Source: Lycium barbarum (Eukaryota > Streptophyta > Magnoliopsida > Solanales > Solanaceae). From it: a DNA stretch of 64,000 nt. Shown piece by piece: positions 32,153-44,532 of this stretch (its first letter is position 1; each line of letters opens with the position of its first letter). The stretch lies in assembly GCF_019175385.1 (NCBI RefSeq), contig NC_083339.1:114685601-114749600 (forward strand), read 5' to 3'. The position numbers were made by a program, and so were the translations under genes. The notes beneath the pieces were generated by a model. That model had not been told where the DNA came from. It ran no database searches and saw only the letters and a list, made by a program, of their open reading frames with translations.

Positions 32153-33421
32153 CTAGTTTTCAGTGCCCTTGCGGTCCTTCACCTCAAAATCAAACTCCTA
32201 CAGCAATAGCACCCATCTGATCAGTCGCGGCTTTGCTTCTTTCTTTACCATGAGGTATCTCAAGGCTGCAGGATCAGTATAAACCACAACTTTGGACCCC
32301 AACAAGTAGGCCTGAAATTTCTCGAAAGCAAACACAATGGCAAGCAGCTCTTGCTCCGTCACTGTGTAATTCACAATGTGCAGCATTCAGTGTTCTGCTA
32401 GCATAATAGATCGGGTGCATAATTTTATTGTGCCTCTGCCCAAGCACAGCACCTATTGCAAAACCACTAGCATCACACATCAGTTCAAACGGCAGGGACC
32501 AGTCAGGAGCAACAATAATAGGAGCAGTAGTGAGACGCTCTTTTAACTCCTCAAACGCCTTCTGGAACTTATCATCAAACACAAATTTAGCCTCTTTTTT
32601 AAGAAGCTTGCACAATGGATTGACAATTTTGGAGAAATCTTTGATGAAGCGCCTGTAGAACCCAGCATGTCCCAAGAAACTTCGGACACCTTTGACTGAG
32701 ATAGGTGGAGGAAGTTTTGCAATCACATCAAGTTTTGCTTGATCGACCTCGATTCCCTTTTCAGAGATTTTGTGACCGAGGACGATTCCTTCCTTCGCCA
32801 TAAAATGGCACTTCTCCCAGTTTAGCACCAGATTGGTCTCTTCACACTTTTTTAGCACTTGACCCAGATAGCCAAGACAATCTTCAAATGAGTCACCCAC
32901 CACAGAAAAGTCATCCATGAACACCTCCAAGAAATCCTCTACCATGTCAGAGAAGATTGACATCATGCACCTCTGAAAGTGGTTGGTGCATTACACAAAC
33001 CAAACGGCATCCGGCTGAATGCAAATGTCCCATAAGGACAAGTAAACGCGGTCTTCTCCTGATCCTCCAAAGCGATGTTGATCTGATTGTAGCCCGAATA
33101 ACCATTAAGGAAATAATAGTAGGAACGCCCTGCTAACCTATCAAGCATCTGATCAATGAAGGGCATAGGGAAATGGTCCTTGCAAGTGGTTGTATTGAGC
33201 TTGCGATATTCCATGCAAACTCTCCATCCGGTGACAGTTCTGGTCGGGATCAACTCATTCTTTGAGTTCGGCATAACAGTGATGCCGCCTTTCTTAGGAA
33301 CACATTGGACTGGGCTCACCCATTTACTATCAGCAATTGAGTAAACTACGCCCGCATCCAGCCATTTGATGATCTCTTTCTTGACGACCTCTTGCATATT
33401 TTCGTTCAGTCGCCTCTGATG
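32153..33421 (-). pseudogene. Athila-type reverse transcriptase and RNase H
   Basis: RT blocks are clear: WVSPVQCVPKKGG, RVCMEYRKLN, YSGYNQINIA, TFAFSRMPFGLCNAPTTF and the catalytic VFMDDFSVVG. A frameshift near 32965 separates fingers/palm from the catalytic half. RNase H begins APDWSLPFELMCDASGFAIGAVLGQ; a second frameshift near 32385 leads to [19 protein letters not shown] and [10 protein letters not shown] (Pro where His is usual). TAG stops follow at 32198-32200 and 32153-32155. Catalytic residues are otherwise present, so decay is moderate. Confidence 0.92.
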
Positions 33422-34330
33422 CTATACACTCGGTTTGCTACCTTCCTCCAACTGAATTTTGTGTTCACAGATACCAGACGGAATACCTCGAATGTCTGCT
33501 ATGGTCCAACCAATAGCACGCCTATACTCCCTCAACACCTCCAAAAGCTGCAAAATCTGCTCCTCAGTCAATAGGGCTGAAACAATCACCGGTAATGTAT
33601 TGTCCGGACCAAGGAACTCATATCTCAGATGTGATGGGAGTTGCTTAAGCTCCAACTTAGGTGGCTCAATGATCGAAGGCTTTGCTGGAGGAGTTGTTCT
33701 ATTTTCCAGATCAAGATTCAGCTTCTGTGGGTGGTATGTATATGAGCCCAACCCAACAAGTGAGTTAACTATCTCCACATAGCCTTCCATGTCTTCAGCC
33801 TCGAAATTCATAAGAATACCGGCTAAAGCCTCACCTAAACTCTCTTCTTCCATTTTGAACTCCACTGCTTCATCAACAACATCGAATGAATCAATTACCG
33901 AAATACTCTCGTAAGCACTTGGTAACTTCATCCCTTTGCTAGCCTGAAAAGTCACTTCTTCATTGTTGACTCGGAACTTAATTTCATTTTTCTCCGAATC
34001 CATCAGATCCCTCCCTGTAGCAAGGAAAGGTCTCCCCAGAATGATAGGAATATCCCGATCTACAGCACATTCAAGAATCACAAAATCAGCGGGCAACATA
34101 AAATCACCAACCCGCACAATTACATCATCAACCACCCCAACAGGTCTTTTGATAGACCTATCAGCCATCTGCAACCTCATCGTGGTCGGCCTTGGCATCC
34201 CCAAACCTGATTGCTTATATATAGCAAGGGGCATCAAGTTAATACTCGCCCCATTATCACACAAAGCGTGAGCAAAATCATGGTGCCCAACAGAACAAGG
34301 AATGGTGAACGCCCCAGGATCTCTTTTTTT
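33422..34330 (-). pseudogene. Athila-type aspartic protease region
   Basis: The protease motif reads ALCDNGASINLMPLAIY (family commonly D-L-G-A-S), then the DFVILECAVDRDIPIILGRPF block that closes the fold. It is bounded by in-frame TAG stops at 34331-34333 (toward gag) and 33422-33424 (toward RT). The sequence after the protease (MEEESLGEAL, LPSHLRYEFLGPDNTLPVI) is the normal linker leading to RT. Confidence 0.88.
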
Positions 34331-36267
34331 CTAAACAGTTGTGGTTGAGATGACGGAACTCACAGTGTAAGTCAAACTCACGGTTTCATGTTGAACCGCC
34401 TTCTTCTTGGTCAGCAAATCCTTCAAATATTTCGCAAAACCGGGCATCTCCTTGACAGCTTCCAAAAAGGGAAAATTTAGAGATAACTGCTTCAGCTGAT
34501 CATAAAACTTCTCAAACTTAGCATCTTCCCTCTTCTTTACCAACCTCTGAGGAAAGGGAGGTTTAGATTTGAATAGCTGCGTCAAAGGGCGGAGAGCCCC
34601 TTTCATAGCCTGCTTACTTGTGTCATCAGCTTCTCTCACCATCTCTAGAATATCAGCAACCTTCTTGTCAGTAGGAATCTCATCGGCAATAATGGGTGTT
34701 TCAAACTGCACCTCATCCTCTTCATCTATTGACTCAAGATCAATCACCTTCTCAGCAGCCCCCTGGAGTGTTTTACCACTCCTAGTAGTGATAGCAAATG
34801 CTCGGCCCACACCGCCTCCCCCATTCTTAGGATTTGGAATAGTGTCACTCGGAAGTCCTCCCTTTTTAAGAGGGTACTGCTCTCTAGAAATATCCCTCAT
34901 CTGCGACTCAAGCTTCTGAATAGCCGCTGTATGGGAACCCACTGTTTCTGTCAGCCGAGATGAAGTCCTTTCAGACTTAGATTGATTTGCTAGAATCTTC
35001 TCAAGCATTTCTTCAACCTTCGAACTACCCTCCTCTGTTGACTGCCCTTTTGGTGGTATATAAGGATTGGAACTCTTGTTCCCAAAATTGTTATTGTTGT
35101 TGTAGCTCCCTTGGTTCGCACCACCATAATTATTGTTGTAGTTCCCAGAGTTGTTGTAAGCACCTTGACCTTGTTGAGGTCTCCATTGATTCTGATTCTG
35201 ATAGCCACCTTGGTAATTCTGTCTTTGATAACCCCCTTGAGAGTTATTAACATAATTTGCATCCTCAACCTGCATAGGTGGCCCATCAAGGAACGGACCA
35301 TCTTGAGCATGGTACATCCCTTTTGGCAAAATTGTATCATCCTCACAAACATTTACCTTCTTGATTTGAGATTCATCAAACTTCTTCGTCAGCAAGGAAA
35401 TATTTGTTGCAAGTTCTGCCAATGTTTGTTGGGTGTCTTGATTCTCCTTCACTATATTCTGGATCATAGCACTACCATACGGGACCACATCAGCACTGTT
35501 TGAGTGCCAAGCCTGATTATGAGTTGTCAGCTTGTTGAGTATGGTGGTCACTCGTTGGAAGGTCTTGTTCATAAAACAACCATCAGCTGCATTGTTAGCT
35601 ACTGACTGTGTTACTGGATCTAACCCTCGTTAGAACTTCTCCATCAATATATTTTCCGGAAAAACATGATTCGGGCTCTTCTGCAAATATTCCTTGAATC
35701 TCTCCCAGGCTTCATATAATTGTTCCCCCGGTCGCTGCTTAAACTCATAAATCTTGTCACGAATTTCAACCTTCTTGCTAGGGGGTACCACTTTGTAAGA
35801 AAAGCAGTCACCATCTCTGCCCACGAAGTAATTGAATTTCTGGGCAGTTTCTCGAACCATGTTCTTGCCTCTCCAGCTAAGGAATATTTGAATAACCTCA
35901 ACCGAATAGCATCTTGTGGAACATTGTTCTGGATGTGATTAGCACACATATCCACAAAATTCTGCAAATGACATTGAGGGTCATTCTCGGTAGAGTTCCG
36001 AAAGTACCCCTCAAGCTTCAATTGCTGGTATAGAGAAGAGTCAATTTTCACAGTAGCAGCTCCAACTCGAGGCTGAACAATAGCAGATGCATAGTCCTCC
36101 TCTGGAACAAGATCAGCGAAAATATTCTCATCATCAGATTCATTTGCCTGATTGTTCAACCGATTCCCCTGGTTACCAACACGTTGATTTTGCTGATTCT
36201 GATTCATGTTCACCTGGTTTACACAGAGTAGCAAACAAGGTGTGATGGAATAAGCAAAATACTTCAA
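34331..36267 (-). pseudogene. Athila-type gag
   Basis: The likely start is MNQNQQNQRVGNQ near 36207. The retrotransposon Gag domain is clear: KLEGYFRNSTENDPQCHLQNF, RLRLFKYSLAGEARTWFEKL and SITSWAEMVTAFLTKWYPL. A frameshift near 35790 moves it to YEFKQRPGEQLYEAWERFKE. A TAA after NILMEKF (about 35630) interrupts it again, after which KTFQRVTTILNKL continues. The C-terminal half has Gln/Asn/Gly-rich repeats (YQGGYQNQNQ, about 35150-35260). No CCHC knuckle is seen. Confidence 0.9.
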
Positions 36268-36303
36268 TCAAAGCAAACACTATTTAGTAATTTCAAAACC
36301 GTA

Positions 36304-36323
36304 TTCCCCGGCAACGGCGCTAA
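36304..36323 (-). promoter_or_regulatory. primer-binding site of the Athila-type element
   Basis: The minus strand just inside the 5' LTR reads TTAGCGCCGTTGCCGGGGAA. GCGCCGTTGCCGGGGA matches the tRNA-Asp-type primer site known from Athila elements. It lies about 4 bases from the LTR end. Confidence 0.8.
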
Positions 36324-36327
36324 AATT

Positions 36328-37744
36328 TGATACGCTCAAATTACACCTATTCATGGTATAACGAGGACGTTGTCAAATATAGTAACCCAACAAGGTTGGG
36401 ATCGAATCCCACAGCGAATATGGTGTGAAAAGGTTACTAAAGTCGTAGATGCTAAGTTCTAGGTCTAATGTCTTAATCCGATGATTTTGGTAAAAGTTGG
36501 TTTTTTTTCTATAACTAATTGCTAAACTATTGCTTTGATGGAAATTTATGTTAAAAGAAACTAAGGTTGTGTCCCCGCTAGATAGGATGTATGATCATGG
36601 GTATTGATCTTGATATACTTATAATGGACCATTATATGAATGCACTTAATCTCTATGTGAATCTCTACTATTTCCCAATAAATAAAGATTATGTCTTTCT
36701 ATGATTTTCCCAAATATAAAAAAGTGACCATGAAGAACGATTAATCATGCCAAGTAAATTCATCTTATTCCTAAGTGAATTTATTAAACAAAGTTTAAAT
36801 CTTTGAGTCCTTGTTAGTTATGCTTACCAACCCTAATTATTTTCCCAAATAAATTGAGGTTTATGGCTTTAATCAATATTTGCAACCATTAATTATGAGT
36901 GAAGAATGAAGAATAATTAAACCCAAATAATCCATTATGTGTATATCATTCACAAAACCCAATCACAAAACACTCATCATTGGGTTCACAACCCTAGTAA
37001 GGGAATTTAGCTACTCTGACACAGCACATGAAATAAGAAATTGAAGAATTCATAATTGCTTACTTTGGAATGAAAGATGAATTGATAATACTTGAATTGA
37101 TGTTTGAAATCTTCAAAAACTAGAGAGTATTTGATATTCTAAGTCAAGAGAGAAAAATATAATAACTGATCACTATTAAAACCCTACAATGACTATTTAT
37201 AAGTTTTGGAAATATAAAAGTTACAGATTTGCACTTTGGTCCCGTCATTACGAAATACGATCCATAAATCACTTTACGGACCGTAAAGTGGTTTACGCCC
37301 AAGTCATCTTCTCAGTTGTGTGCAACTTCACCCTTCTGAAATACGGACCGTAAAGTGGTTTACGGTCCGTAAACTGCCTGGTCGTATTTCAACATCCAAC
37401 ACTTCGACTTTCTGCCAGATGCTCAACTGGTTAAATACGTGATGGAATACGGACCGTAAACTAAAATGCGGTCCGTAAACTGAGCTCGTAAATCACCATC
37501 TTCTGAACATGCCTTTCTGGTTCTGTTATCCTTTAACACGACCATGGAATGAGGCCCATATTGTAGAATACGGACCGTAAACTGGATTTATGACCTGGTT
37601 CTGCACTTCAACTGTTGTCATGTCAAATCTGTTCTTTCACCTGAAAAACACTAAAAAACACGTAAAATCACATAGACTTGCTTAAAAACAAGTAAAACTT
37701 ATAGCCAAAAAGCATTGACTGTGGCGTAAAATCACGCCACATCA
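36328..37744 (-). repeat. 5' LTR of the Athila-type element
   Basis: 1,417 bp, paired with 24194-25600. The two LTRs differ by scattered substitutions and small indels, for example an extra CCAATCACAAAACA-like stretch near 36960. They are similar but not identical, so insertion is not very recent. Confidence 0.93.
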
Positions 37745-38982
37745 CTTAGCCTTAAGCATGTTTCTAATGATCTAATGTAGTACGAATTCTCTTTAATGTA
37801 GAGTTGTAAGCTTGGAAGGAGAACGCTTAGTCGTTAAGGAGACGTAAAGGTATGTAAGGCTAGTCCCCTTCTTTCAAAGGCATGAATCCTATATTATGAT
37901 TTCTTTTCTATATTTCCATGACCTTCTTACATCTCAAAAGAAGAAAGTTAAAGATCCTTAAGAGCTTCTTATGAGATAGAGATGAGATATGTTCCATGAT
38001 AATGATGCTATGATGAACTTGATATTCTTATCTTTATGATTTCATTGATGTTATTTCTTGTTGTGATCTCACCTCATGATATTAGTTCTTTCAAGGTGAG
38101 ACATAGTAATGAGGATTATTCCATAATGTAATCGTAGGTTTCCAACCTTACGTCACTCCAATAGAGTTACAGTTTTTACTTGAGCTCTCATGCATGCTTT
38201 AAATTATGTATATGTAAGATTACACCGTGCTTAGTTGGCCGGGAAGTCACAACTACGACAGGCGTAGTGGGCAGCTATGATGATGATTACACTGTGCCTA
38301 ATTGGTCGGGCAGACACCACTAGTAGGCGGCTTGAGATGTTTACCGCGGATGCGAGAGGCCGAGACGCGGGCTAATGATGATCACACCATACCTATATGG
38401 ACGGGCAATTTATATATGTATACATGATATGATGTTCTTTATTATGAAAGTTAGCATGCATGATTCGGCCTTAAGAGGCAATCAGTTACAGGTTATCTCT
38501 TCATCTCATGTTCTCTTACTTCTTATTTATGTTGGCATACATGCCTTACATACTCAGTACATTATTCGTACTGATTTCCTTTTCTTTTATGGACGCCATG
38601 TTCATGCCCACAGGTAGATAGGGAGACGGTGCAGACGCTTAGGAGCTTAGTCAGCAGATTTACAGGAGCACCCTACTACTCCGGAGGTGCAGCCTATTGG
38701 TATATTCTTTTGTGTACATATTTGGGGCATGGCGGAGTCCTGTCCCGCCCTTGTGATTTCAGTATTCCAGTTAGAGGCTCGTAGATACTTATGCGTGGGT
38801 TGTAGATTCTATGTGACCCCTTCACTGTATATTTTGCACATCATTTTTTGAAGCCTTATGGGCTTATGCACACATATATGTTTTGGGAGATATTGACGAT
38901 CGTTTTATGATAAGTTCTGTGGTGATAATGATATATGTATAGGTTGAGTAGGATAGATAGCATGATGAGTGGTGCTCGGTAG
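37745..38982 (+). repeat. gypsy LTR, right half (continues the LTR at 23046)
   Basis: It starts with the second CTTAG copy (37745-37749) and continues the same LTR: TTACGTCACTCC (about 38150) and CTTACATACTCAGTACATT (about 38546) match the LTR at 58706 in order. The expected GGGGTGTGACA end is missing because the next element starts at 38983. Joined halves give about 2.4 kb. Confidence 0.75.
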
Positions 38983-39022
38983 TGATAACGTCCAAATCCA
39001 CTCCTCAAAGAGAAAGTGTACA

Positions 39023-39190
39023 CGGTAGAGATTCAACAAAATAACTCCCTCATTTCAAAATATAATTTCACGAATGCAATAGAGATTTCAAAATAACTCC
39101 CTCATTTGAATCTCTACAAGCATGTGAAGCTTCAACAAAATAACTCCCTCATTTCAAAATATAATTTCACGAATGCAATAGAGATTTAAA
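39023..39190. repeat. duplicated about 60-bp unit
   Basis: TTCAACAAAATAACTCCCTC through CACGAATGCAATAGAGATTT occurs at about 39031-39090 and again at about 39128-39188, with a partial third piece between. It probably marks the rearranged LTR/internal junction. Confidence 0.85.
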
Positions 39191-40964
39191 ACCATCAAGC
39201 AACAATACTCAAGCCTCAATAAGTGACTCAAAACCACTAGTTTACTAGATATGCTCAATTGACTCAACTTTGAATTTTTCAACATCACCAATCTATCATA
39301 ATCCATATGCCCTCATAAGAAAAAAAGTCCCAAAATCACTATATTCACAACAACGACGCAAGGGACAAATACACAAAAGTCGCTCACACTCAACAAAGAA
39401 GTTCTAGTGCTAACAAATATCACACCATAAGCTTGCCATTATTTTCGTTCATCACTAACTCAAAAACATTCGGTTGGAGATCACATAGGGACTTTTTAAG
39501 CTTGTAATGTAGGCTTAGGGAAGGGTAGGCTAAGTATTTGGGATACAAGTGACTACGCCCTCCTTGAACACTACACAATACCTTTTGTCCACTTTCCTCT
39601 TCATTTCAAAACATCACTCCTTCCTTTGCATACTAGTTTCCCCAATTATTCCACTTCTTTTTGTGCAACCATTTTCTTTATTTCTAATTTTTATTTTTAT
39701 TTTTGCACAAAAAGTTTGCAATCTTTTTGTATTTTTCAAATTTTCTTCCTTTCTTTTGACTTTTCCACAACGCCAACCTTCACCACTCTCAAGCAACACT
39801 AATACCCCCAACTTAGGCTTTTGGCCTCAAATTCACAATTTCATATTCAAGGAGGGAAAGGTTCAAAAGAGAGACTTTTCATCAAAAAGGGTAAAGACTT
39901 GTAATTAGGCAATCAAAGAAAAGGTTGTAGGCTCAAATGGGGTTACTAGTGATATTATTTATGCAATGGTAGGCTAGAAAGGCTAAAGAGGCTTTTTCAA
40001 AAATCACAAAGATAGCCCAAGGTCATCTCTCCAACCAACATAATCAAAATTAGCATTGAACGACTAATCGGGCAAGTTCTGGATGATAAAAGTAAACACA
40101 AGAATTATTCAACAAACACTCACCACACATGGCATATGAACCAGTCTAGATGGATCAATTTTACTTCCTAAGCAAGAACAACTAGTGCAATATCTCATAA
40201 TCCAAAGTAAACACAACTAGTAGGTAAAGAGTCACCCAATGAGCCAAAAAGTTGTCACAAAGATCATTCTTTCCTATGCACCTTGCTTTTTAACTTCCAC
40301 AAAACAATTTGGAGGGTATTCACATTTCAATTTCACATGCAAGAGACTAACTCTATTAGTACCAAAAAAGCCAAGAGTTTTCATATTTTTCCTCAAAGAA
40401 GCACCTACACCTAAACTACAAGACTAATGAAAGAAGCTAAGAAAGAAAATAAAATAATAAGAGTGACTAATCCACAACATGCCAAAAGAATGAAATTTTT
40501 AGAAATTTGAGCAAGTTCCATTTGTAACGTTTATCCACATCCACACCAACAGTCACACAACAAACCCGGCAAGGGCACACAATATACATATATAAGACAA
40601 AATCCCGGCAAGGACACAATTTATGCATAACCAAAATATAATGTGCTACCACATGCCACCCCCAACTACAAACATTGCAGTGTCCTCACTGCACATAATC
40701 AAAACAAAACACAAAATAGTTTGAGGGCAATTATTTTTTTTTATTTTTCACGACCTGCGACAGTACCAGCGACTCAAACTCGCAGGCATGACCTGCGATT
40801 CGCAGGTGATGTCACTTGAAACCATCTGTGGCTGCTCTGAAAACTCGACCTGCTCAAAACAACTCCAAAAATTCTAAAACTTTGTGGATTAGTCAAAAAT
40901 AATCTACTAAGTTATTCTAAAAAAAGAAAATTTCAAAAACGATTTAAAATTTTAAAAACGATGG

Positions 40965-41008
40965 GTTGCCTCCCACCAAGCGCTTGATTTAACGTCGCGG
41001 CACGACGG
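40965..41008 (-). promoter_or_regulatory. second copy of the conserved pol/ORF junction motif
   Basis: CGTCGTGCCGCGACG hairpin, TTAAATCAAGCGCTT and GGGAGGCAACCCA in the same order and spacing as at 30660, directly after the stop of the coiled-coil ORF. Confidence 0.75.
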
Positions 41009-41014
41009 TTACCT

Positions 41015-42042
41015 TTACCACTTTTCCCTCAATTTGAAAGATATGAATTTGCGCCCCAACTTTGAATCAAGATTCCGGTGATGCTCGTGAGGCGGTGGTA
41101 GGAAAGCAAAGAGGCTAACTCTCGGGTGTCGCATTTTGCACTTCTTGGCCCGTAAGTGAGGCATGCCATTTTGTCTTCTTGGCATAGCAAACTTCAAAAT
41201 GAAAACGCTTTCTTCTTCATATCCAAAATTCTCCATAGGCTCGGTTAGTTCAACTTCCATATCATCAACCAAGCACAATGTTGAAAAATGGTTGGAATGT
41301 GGTCCAATGCGCTTCAATTTCAAATTCACTTCATTTTTGGCATCCTCACCCAAAAATGAACTAGAATCTTCAAAAATTATTTTATGAACTTTTTTATGCA
41401 ACTCTAGTATCATTTCTTCAACTTCGGCATCATTCACTATTTTTGGGTTGGTAGGCTGGCAATTTACCATTAGCTCATGAAAATCAATCTTGACCTCTTC
41501 TTCATTGGAAACCAACTCAAAACTACAATCCATGGCCCTTTGATATTGAGCATCACATGCCTCAATCTTTGCATTCAATTCGGCCTCCAATTTTTGGATA
41601 GCAATTTCAAGTAGCTCCACTTCTTGAATTTGCTCAACATGTATTTTTAGAAATTATCCATCATCCGTGAAATGCCTTCACGGTGATCCTCATAAGCTTC
41701 AAGTTGTTGAGCTTGATTCATTAGCCAATCTTGGCTCAAAATTTCCATCTTGTCAAGTTTTTCTTCATTGTGAGAATCGTCCAACTCTTGTAAAAATCCA
41801 TCCATGGTGAGATATACCTTTTGGATAGTTTCATCATCTCCATGTTGAACTTCTTCCCACAATTTGGTCAAGACTTGCCCATAGTTTTTGTTCCTCCTCA
41901 TTATGCTTTTCAAAATTTCCTCAACTTCTTCTTTTTGAGAATTGGAGATTTCTTCTTCAAGATTTTGCTCTTCTTCAAGTTGAACCACTTCTTCACTTTC
42001 ACAACTTTTTACCATTATCTTTTTATTTATTTTACTGGTTAG
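41015..42042 (-). pseudogene. coiled-coil protein of the pol-less Athila-like element
   Basis: Two frames read as one protein with a shift near 41640. The first (start MVKSCESEEVVQLEEEQN at about 42015) is strongly Glu/Lys-rich and heptad-like (QKEEVEEILKSIMRRNKN, LDKMEILSQDWLMNQ). The second continues EQIQEVELLEIAIQKLEAEL and ends HEHHRNLDSKLGRKFISF before the stop at 41015. No enzyme motif is seen. It precedes the junction motif exactly where integrase does in the complete element, so it is an element-encoded accessory protein. Role unknown. Confidence 0.6.
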
Positions 42043-42120
42043 TAATGAGTGGTTTAATAGGCACACTTTGAACGGTGTTGGGGTGTCTAATAGGTGCAAG
42101 CTTGAGGTGTCAAAATGAAA

Positions 42121-42710
42121 ACTGGCCCCAAGTTTAAGGGTCCGTTTATGTAGTTGGCCTTTAAATTATCATCAGATTATCAGTATATTCTATTCTCTTC
42201 TTACTTTGCTGTCAGTATCTACAACCTTGGTACAGACTCAAGTAACTTCTTCCTACAGGTCGACGACCATATCAGAAAATAAGGACTACAATATACTGAT
42301 ACTATGATATCACGAAGACAAGTCACGCCTATTTACAAGTGTTAGACACAATACACATGATATATGCCCAATGTGCCGACAAACAACTAACCTCTTCTAG
42401 CACACTAATTCTAGCATTCTAATACTAATGCTGAACTTTCTAACATATCCAAGGATATTGAAAACAAAATCCAAGGTGGAAACCAAATCCAATCCCTAAC
42501 TTAATAACTTACGTTTTACGTACTAGTATAGAGTATAGACATGGAAATTTTACAGTCTCAAAACTCAAGCCCAGACAACCGCATGTCCCTGGGTCAACAT
42601 GGGGAAAGAACCTTCCTCAATGAGTTAATATTTAAGTCAAGATGCATGAGGAAAATAATCAGCACGCTCTTGCGGCACATCAAATAAATAATGTTGGAGC
42701 AATCAGATAC
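42121..42710. other. intergenic or intron DNA left of the TPP2 fragment
   Basis: No further TPP2 exons are recognised here although the C-terminal exons should lie on this side. AT-rich, with a short repeat-like edge near 42121-42150. Confidence 0.5.
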
Positions 42711-44532
42711 CTCAAATATAGCTGTACAGTATATTCACCCTTCGGAAGTTTCACGGAATCTGGATAAACATCACCCATAGCATGCACACGCTACAGAATA
42801 AAAGGAGAGGATAGCAAGCGAAAATGGTCAGGATTGCCAGTACATGATGATCACAATACTTAAAAACTTTTTTAGGATAAGCAAAAATGGTCAGATTCAT
42901 GATTACAATGAAAAATGAAATAATCTAGCATTGTTACACTAACAAGCTTGCATCCACTTCTTGAGTTAAACAAAATGCACGATGCCTTACAATTGTCGTT
43001 TTATATTTTTTCAGATCATGTATACTTGCAAAAAGAACTCGTCAACTATTACGCAAATATATATAAGTTTATGCTTTTCAAAGACTTTGCTTTATGAAGA
43101 AAGAGAATTAAGGCTGTGAACTATGCGCCCTGAATGAAGTACTCCATTTCTTTCTAGTAGTAGCTCCATTTAATACCAAGCTTTCTTGTCACACTCCACC
43201 AATGATGTTTTTAGCTTTCTCAGGCTACCTGGACCAATTGGTACAGTTATTTCCAGTTTTTACTTCACACAAGCTCAGCCACATTCAAGCATATTGATGA
43301 ATTCCTTCGGAATATTTCAAGTACGGTTGCTTGTACACGTACAAGCAAAACAATGCGATGCACAGCACAGAAGGTTTTCTGATGTGCTGCCCCATTCACA
43401 CAAAATATTAACAGAAGATTACTCCCTACATACCCCCACCCCCAAAAACCCAAAAAAAAAAAAAAAAAACTCCTTAACTAAGCATTCATATCTTCCCCTC
43501 CAAGAGCCATGACCTCTTGTTAATCCTGCTACAACTAACATAATTCTCAAACTCAAAAGGAAGTAATGAAAAGTTTTCCTTGAGATACTCTTGGTTTTTT
43601 TGTTCTGGGGCGGGAGGGCGGGGGATGAGGAGAAAAAAGATGCCTCAAGAGCCTAATTGATGGATGTTTTCATATCAAAGAAAAGTGACTCCATACCTTA
43701 TTCACATCCGATATCATATAAAACTGAGACTCAAATTTGTTATCATAGATCCGATTGTTAAGTAAGGGAATCTGAGGCTTCAATTCAGCATCATCCTCCA
43801 GTTTAAATTTGTAACTGTGGACAGAAGAGCTGTAAATGGTTATTATCCAAAACATAATCAAGCAAAGTATAACTCGTTGCAAGAGATCAAACCCACGTTA
43901 ATGTAAGAGCCAGAATCTGTTTTCCCGAGGGTAATTTGTCCCGATCTGCTGAAAGCGCGTGAAGTTTGCAATCAATTGGACGATACGAAAATCTTATCTG
44001 AAAGCATATTCCAAAGGGAAGAAGGGATCATGTAAGCATTCCACCCTCCAAAGGAAGTCACTCAGAGTGGCTTTCATTCCAAAAGTTAAAGAAACAATTT
44101 GACCTCATTGAGCACTGCAGAAGGGACAAGTTTTTCAGTTGACATAAGAGCTTCAGCATCAATCCTCACAGGTGCTTCGCTTCCATCAAGAACTATTTCC
44201 TCGTTGCTGATGTTTATACCACGGAATGCGATCTGAGAATTTCAACCAAAGACCAAGCAAAGGCATCATTGTCTTATTTGTATCCCCATATATTTAAGCA
44301 GTAAAGCATAATTTTTTCCTAGCACATGTTCTTTTCCAGCAACTCCAGAGGATTAGATTGTCCAGGAAGGGGTTGGGAATTTTACTCGTAAAAAAATAAT
44401 TACCATGTAGACACGCAGTAAACCCATATGGAAGCATCCATGAAGAGCATTCAGTAAAAAGGAATACACATCTTTATATGACAGAAGGAAAGAATATCAA
44501 TCAACTACACCTTAAGGGGGTATTTGCTATCT

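Larger units (their letters stand above)
24194..37744 (-). mobile_element. complete Athila-type Ty3/gypsy retrotransposon (13.55 kb)
   Basis: Two similar LTRs (24194-25600 and 36328-37744) with TGAT...ATCA ends are flanked by CTTAG. On the minus strand the order is LTR, PBS, gag, protease, RT, RNase H, integrase, extra ORF, polypurine tract, LTR. The Athila call rests on the Gag type (AGEARTWFEKLP, ITSWAEMVTAFL), the LCDNGASINLMPL protease, the tRNA-type PBS and the ORF in the env position. Gag-pol carries at least five in-frame stops and several frameshifts, so the copy is not autonomous. It inserted into an older gypsy LTR. Confidence 0.93.
38983..42120 (-). mobile_element. truncated, pol-less Athila-like element
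   Basis: The outer end TGATAACGTCCAAATCC resembles an Athila/Tat LTR end but only about 45 bases remain. Then comes internal 3' DNA collinear with the complete element's 3' non-coding region, then the conserved junction motif (40965-41008). In the position of integrase there is a coiled-coil ORF instead. No gag, RT or integrase is present. It is a deleted or non-autonomous relative. Confidence 0.65.
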
